Assembly: GCA_934202525.1 (NCBI GenBank)
Contig: CAKPYB010000003.1
Span: 62,001 to 126,000, forward strand
Direction of reading: 5' to 3'
DNA: 64,000 bases
From: an uncultured Prevotella sp.
GTDB taxonomy: Bacteria; Bacteroidota; Bacteroidia; Bacteroidales; Bacteroidaceae
The notes below the pieces were generated by a model. That model worked only from the letters and a program-made list of their open reading frames with translations. It ran no database searches and was not told the origin of the DNA. Position numbers and translations under genes: made by a program. Below, one piece after another: positions 60,508 through 64,000 of this stretch. The number at the start of each line of letters is the position of its first letter. Position 1 is the first letter of the stretch.

Positions 60508-63426
60508 TTAAAATTTATAGATTGCCTGCAAACCGATGTTTCTGCCCGGCTTGTAGCATCTTGCAATCTCTTCGACTTCCTTCTTGCTTCCGTCGCTATA
60601 TGTTACATCAGCAAACTGCTTGTAGTATATCTTTTCTGCAAGAAGATCTCTTACGTTGAGCTTCATTTCCAGATGGTCGCCGAATTTCTTAGCCAGCGAG
60701 AAGTCGATGGTGTTGCGAGGCATCTCGTAGCTGTGAGGCACTCGGGAATTGGAGTCATCGCCTGTGCTTCCTTCGCTTCTGCCCACACCGATGATTCGCT
60801 TGCCTATGCGGTTGTAGAGCAGGGCGATATCCATCTTCAATGGCTCGTTCTTATAGAAGATACCGGTGTTGATAAGGTATGGAGATTGACCCTGCATCGG
60901 TCTGTCTTCCTCTTTTGAACCCTTCTCAAACTGCACCTTGCTCTTAATCAAGGCTCCGTTAAACGACCAGCTGAAATCCTTTAATCCGATGAAACTGAGA
61001 TTCTTTCTGATATCCAGCTCAACACCGTAATTGTTGGCACTCTTCGCATTCTTGTAAGAATAGATGAGGTCTGTGCCGCCTGCCACCGTGTAGGTCCATT
61101 CGATAGGAGAATCGAAGTGCTTGTAGAAGACTGCCAGCGAAATGAGCTCTCCACGGGATGGATACCACTCATGTCGCAGGTCGAGGTTATCGACATAACA
61201 GTTCTTCAACTCAGTGTTTCCCTGCACATTGCTGGCAAGGTCGAAGTCGTAATACACCGACGACGATACTTCACGGAATTCCGGTCGGTTAATACTGCGG
61301 CCATACGACAGTCGCACCTGGTGCTGGTCGCTGATTTTATATGTAGTATTGAGAGATGGAAAAACATCATCGGTCTTGTAATGACGGCTCGATTCACTCT
61401 TCTCGTAGTCACGGGAATTGGAGATGAGTTCCATATCATTATGCTCGAAGCGGACACCGGCGTGGATGCTGAGTTTGCCAAAGGGGAGAGACATCGCCAG
61501 GTATCCTGCGCCTAAGGTGTTGTGTCCGCGGTAGTTATTGCGCATCTGCTTTTCTTCCAGAAGATACAGCTTATCGTAACCCATGTTCGCCTCGCTGGAG
61601 AGCAGGGTAGGGATGTCGCTGTGGCGGAAGCCGGATGGCATGTTGTTAGCTGAAACGTTCCAATTGTAAATAAAATTGCGGGTCTGGTATTCTCGGCTGC
61701 GATACTCTCCGTAAGCTCCCACTTGCAAGTCTGGCTCAAAGTTGCCAAACTTGAAGTGATGCTTATCATTAATACCAAGAGAGAGAATGTGTTCGTCGAG
61801 CTGAGTCCACTCGCGGGATATGTCGTTGCCGGTGCTCAGGGCATAAACGCCCGATTCCAGAGCATCGTCGATGAGGTATCTACGACGGTCAGGCAAATGA
61901 CGGTTGGCATACGCATACCCGATGCTCCAGTCAAGGGCGTCGCTAGTGAAGGTGTGCTTGCCGGTAAGCTGACCGTTATATGTAGTTCTACTGCGGTAGT
62001 AATACTCTGCGCTCCGCTCCAGGTTCGACTGGGCGCTCACGCCTTCACGCCAGGTATATCGGCTGGTAGCCAACTGGTTGAAGATGTTCTTGAGCTGATA
62101 CTTGTGGTTGCCGTCCTTGGAAAGGAAGGTGAAGTTGAGCATCGCTCCGAGTCTGACATTGTTATTGTACTGGTCGTCAACTGAGTGACGAAGATAGTTC
62201 GGCTTGTCGTTAGCCGCATCATAGATGCCATAGAGGTTGTTCTCCATGTTCTCGTAGGTGCGGTATTCGTTGGTATAGTTCAGGGCGGCGAGCATGCCGA
62301 GTGTTCTTCCGCCGAGCATCCAGCGCTGGTTTAGGCTGGCCGCTAACTTCAGGTCGCCCAAAGGTTTCCTGTTCTTCACGAGCCAATCGTTGTTAAGTCC
62401 GTTTCCCAAGAGCGAAGTAGCATAATCGCCCACCGGTTTTCCGTTGGCATCGAGCTGCGGATTCAAGGCTGCCTGGATGCCCCCATTCAGGTTTCTCAAG
62501 CCATTGTCGAACCCTAGGAAATCGGTTTCGGAACCTTTTGAGTAAGAAAAGTCCTTGAAGGCAGAAGATGTGTTCCAGTTTCCGCCCACGGCGATGTTGA
62601 AACTGTTTTCTGCCGGAATCTCCTTGGTGTTGACGATGATGAAACCGCCTGAGTAGTCAGCAGGATATTCAGCCGATGGCGACTTCACGATGGTGAGGTT
62701 GTCGATTTGCGAACTTGGGATGATATCGAAGGAGAATGCCCTGGAATCAGCCTCAGAACTAGGCACTGCTCCTCCGTTCACCCACACATTGTTATAACGC
62801 TGAGACAATCCACGAACCATCACGAATTTATCGTCGATGAGGCTCACGCCTGGCACTCGGCGTATCACCTCACCCGCATTTGTATCCTGAGTACGGGATA
62901 TTTCCTGTGCCGAAACATTGCTCACGATGACGGGACTGTTTTTGGCGACCTGTATCATTGCCGCATCCGTATTACGCCTTTCCACAGCGGTAACGGTCAC
63001 CTCGTTCAGCTGCTGTTCATCAGGTTGCAAAGCGATGGTCAGCAATGCTTTCTCCGAAGCATCATTCTTCGATGAAGTATCCTTCGAAGAAACGATTGCC
63101 TTTCCATCTATCCTCTTTCCGCCCTTCAATTGAACCCCGTCAATTTTTTGAGTTTTGTATCCTACATATTTTATATATAAGGTATAAGTACCATCTTTGA
63201 GATTTAGGAGCGAGAAGTTTCCGTCGATGTCAGTCACTGCTTTGATATCATCCTTCTCTTGGGTAGCATTCTTGCTCCCATTTCCAGGCACGGCAGTGAT
63301 GACCGCTCCGATGAGTGTCTCTTTCGACTTTTGGTCGATGACAACACCCTTGATGTCTTGTGCCCACATCGGTGTGATACCGGCAGCGAGCAATCCTAAT
63401 CCAATAATTCCCCTTTTTGTGTTCAT
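60508..63426 (-). CDS. TonB-dependent outer membrane receptor
   Basis: Active outer-membrane importer, 972 aa, not of the SusC type. It has a signal peptide (about 1-22), a carboxypeptidase-regulatory-like domain (about 23-110, DIKGVVIDQKSKETLIGAVI), the plug with EVTVTAVERR and GEVIRRVPGVSLIDDKFVMV (about 140-270), and a 22-strand barrel ending in GLQAIYKF. Its partner is the beta-helix lipoprotein downstream. Such pairs are often linked to phosphate or metal uptake, but nothing here identifies the ligand. A minus-strand TACCTTTG box is at 63479-63486. Confidence 0.92.
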   Translation of the reverse strand: MNTKRGIIGLGLLAAGITPMWAQDIKGVVIDQKSKETLIGAVITAVPGNGSKNATQEKDDIKAVTDIDGNFSLLNLKDGTYTLYIKYVGYKTQKIDGVQLKGGKRIDGKAIVSSKDTSSKNDASEKALLTIALQPDEQQLNEVTVTAVERRNTDAAMIQVAKNSPVIVSNVSAQEISRTQDTNAGEVIRRVPGVSLIDDKFVMVRGLSQRYNNVWVNGGAVPSSEADSRAFSFDIIPSSQIDNLTIVKSPSAEYPADYSGGFIIVNTKEIPAENSFNIAVGGNWNTSSAFKDFSYSKGSETDFLGFDNGLRNLNGGIQAALNPQLDANGKPVGDYATSLLGNGLNNDWLVKNRKPLGDLKLAASLNQRWMLGGRTLGMLAALNYTNEYRTYENMENNLYGIYDAANDKPNYLRHSVDDQYNNNVRLGAMLNFTFLSKDGNHKYQLKNIFNQLATSRYTWREGVSAQSNLERSAEYYYRSRTTYNGQLTGKHTFTSDALDWSIGYAYANRHLPDRRRYLIDDALESGVYALSTGNDISREWTQLDEHILSLGINDKHHFKFGNFEPDLQVGAYGEYRSREYQTRNFIYNWNVSANNMPSGFRHSDIPTLLSSEANMGYDKLYLLEEKQMRNNYRGHNTLGAGYLAMSLPFGKLSIHAGVRFEHNDMELISNSRDYEKSESSRHYKTDDVFPSLNTTYKISDQHQVRLSYGRSINRPEFREVSSSVYYDFDLASNVQGNTELKNCYVDNLDLRHEWYPSRGELISLAVFYKHFDSPIEWTYTVAGGTDLIYSYKNAKSANNYGVELDIRKNLSFIGLKDFSWSFNGALIKSKVQFEKGSKEEDRPMQGQSPYLINTGIFYKNEPLKMDIALLYNRIGKRIIGVGRSEGSTGDDSNSRVPHSYEMPRNTIDFSLAKKFGDHLEMKLNVRDLLAEKIYYKQFADVTYSDGSKKEVEEIARCYKPGRNIGLQAIYKF

Positions 63427-63564
63427 AACTGAATACCTTTATGTTTTCTTAATCAAAATACCTTTCTGATTTCGTTTGCAAAGGTACGATGGTTATATTA
63501 CAGGTCGATTTCTTTCCGATTGAAAGATGTTTGCGATGCTGATACAATGGTGTTACGAGCCATA

Positions 63565-63662
63565 TTTCCTTCCTGACAAGGAAACTTTTGACGATTCTTT
63601 CCTTCTAAAAAGGAAATAATTGCCGATTTCTTTCCTTTTTAGAAGGAAAGTTTGTATCTTTG
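63565..63662 (+). promoter_or_regulatory. Operator-like inverted repeats and promoter of the terminal AAA ATPase gene
   Basis: A perfect 20-bp inverted repeat (63597-63616 with 63631-63650), each half itself of TTTCCTT...AAGGAAA form, plus a third related copy at 63565-63584, precede TATCTTTG (63655-63662). The right copy covers the -33 position, so a bound protein would block transcription. Confidence 0.65.
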
Positions 63663-63684
63663 CGCCAAAAATAAGAAAGAAGAT

Positions 63685-64000
63685 ATGGAATTACGTAATA
63701 CTTTTCAATCCATCATAGCCTTGCATCAACGAGAATTTCCGTTGGATTTGCAAGCAAGAGAGATGCAACTTCCTTTGGATGGAGGTCGTATCGTTACGGT
63801 CACAGGCATCCGCCGTTGTGGCAAGTCCTCTCTTTTAGGCTTGACTATCAATCGTTTGTTAGAAAGTGGTGTGCCTAAGGAGCGCATTCTCTATGTCGGT
63901 TTTGATGATGAGCGTTTTCTCTCCATGACACCAGAGAATTTCGATGAACTTTTACAGGCTTATCGGGAGATGTATCCTATGATACCTCTCCAGGATGTCT
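63685..64000 (+). CDS. AAA ATPase of the DUF4143 type (5' part only)
   Basis: The first 105 codons of a P-loop ATPase that continues past the window. Walker A is GIRRCGKSS (41-49) and the FDDERF motif follows at about 74-79, as in the ATP-binding proteins with a C-terminal DUF4143 domain. These are widespread accessory genes in Bacteroidota with no clear function. It lies behind an operator-like set of inverted repeats, which suggests autoregulation. C-terminal domain not seen. Confidence 0.8.
   Translation, partial: MELRNTFQSIIALHQREFPLDLQAREMQLPLDGGRIVTVTGIRRCGKSSLLGLTINRLLESGVPKERILYVGFDDERFLSMTPENFDELLQAYREMYPMIPLQDV

Overview
The window looks like a chromosomal segment of a Bacteroidales bacterium, most likely Prevotella/Segatella (close to S. 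copri). The reasons are: Bacteroidota-type promoters (TTTG, 19-20 bp, TAnnTTTG) upstream of many genes; a SusC/SusD pair; many lipoproteins with SSC or TAC lipoboxes; Bacteroidota-restricted families (DUF4923, DUF6377, DUF3810, probably DUF6621); and a eukaryote/archaea-like single-chain glycyl-tRNA synthetase. No rRNA, tRNA, CRISPR array or intact transposase was seen. The gene at each edge is cut by the window.

Layout. 1-9 kb: topoisomerase IV subunit A (cut), glycyl-tRNA synthetase, FKBP isomerase lipoprotein, MATE transporter, secreted M16 protease. 9-10.5 kb: a 38-codon gene and a DUF4923 protein. 10.6-25.5 kb: a glycan-utilisation region with two secreted GH3 enzymes, a DUF6377 sensor-regulator between them, a SusC/SusD pair and a convergent secreted GH5 enzyme; the 1.3 kb gap at 15.0-16.3 kb is packed with inverted repeats and hairpin repeats. 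25.7-35.1 kb: DMT exporter, cyclophilin, HAD hydrolase, dnaK, a DUF6621/saccharopine-dehydrogenase-like/recA gene run, and a fluoride channel. 35.1-44.1 kb is accessory: a truncated AAA-ATPase, a VWA protein, a lipoprotein behind a long foldable leader, an orphan polyvalent-protein-type kinase in repeat-rich DNA, and a four-gene run (sigma-factor/macro-like fusion, unknown 230-aa protein, peptidylarginine/agmatine-deiminase-like enzyme, ADP-ribosylglycohydrolase).

44.3-49.3 kb holds what I read as a self-contained ECF sigma regulon. The ECF gene, the operon of esterase, short secreted protein and SUMF1-like protein, and the divergent 125-aa secreted protein all have the same two-part promoter, TTTTTACTT or TTTTTACTA, exactly 14 bp, GGTCATA. 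An anti-sigma-like membrane protein and a Spy-like periplasmic protein follow the sigma gene.

49.4-64 kb: a DUF3810 membrane metallopeptidase-like protein, a 34-codon gene, an M15 peptidase, an Lrp/AsnC regulator divergent from a MetE-like methyltransferase, greA, a MutS-family membrane ATPase, two nitroreductases, a polytopic membrane protein, a TonB receptor/beta-helix lipoprotein operon, and the start of a DUF4143-type AAA ATPase.

The strongest candidates for something not yet described are the ECF promoter triad, the sigma/macro-like four-gene run, the ~117-nt nested hairpin leader at 37.3 kb, and the family of hairpins with unlike stems and alike flanks at 15.8-16.3 kb. All functional statements come from reading the sequence and recognising families; no database search was run.
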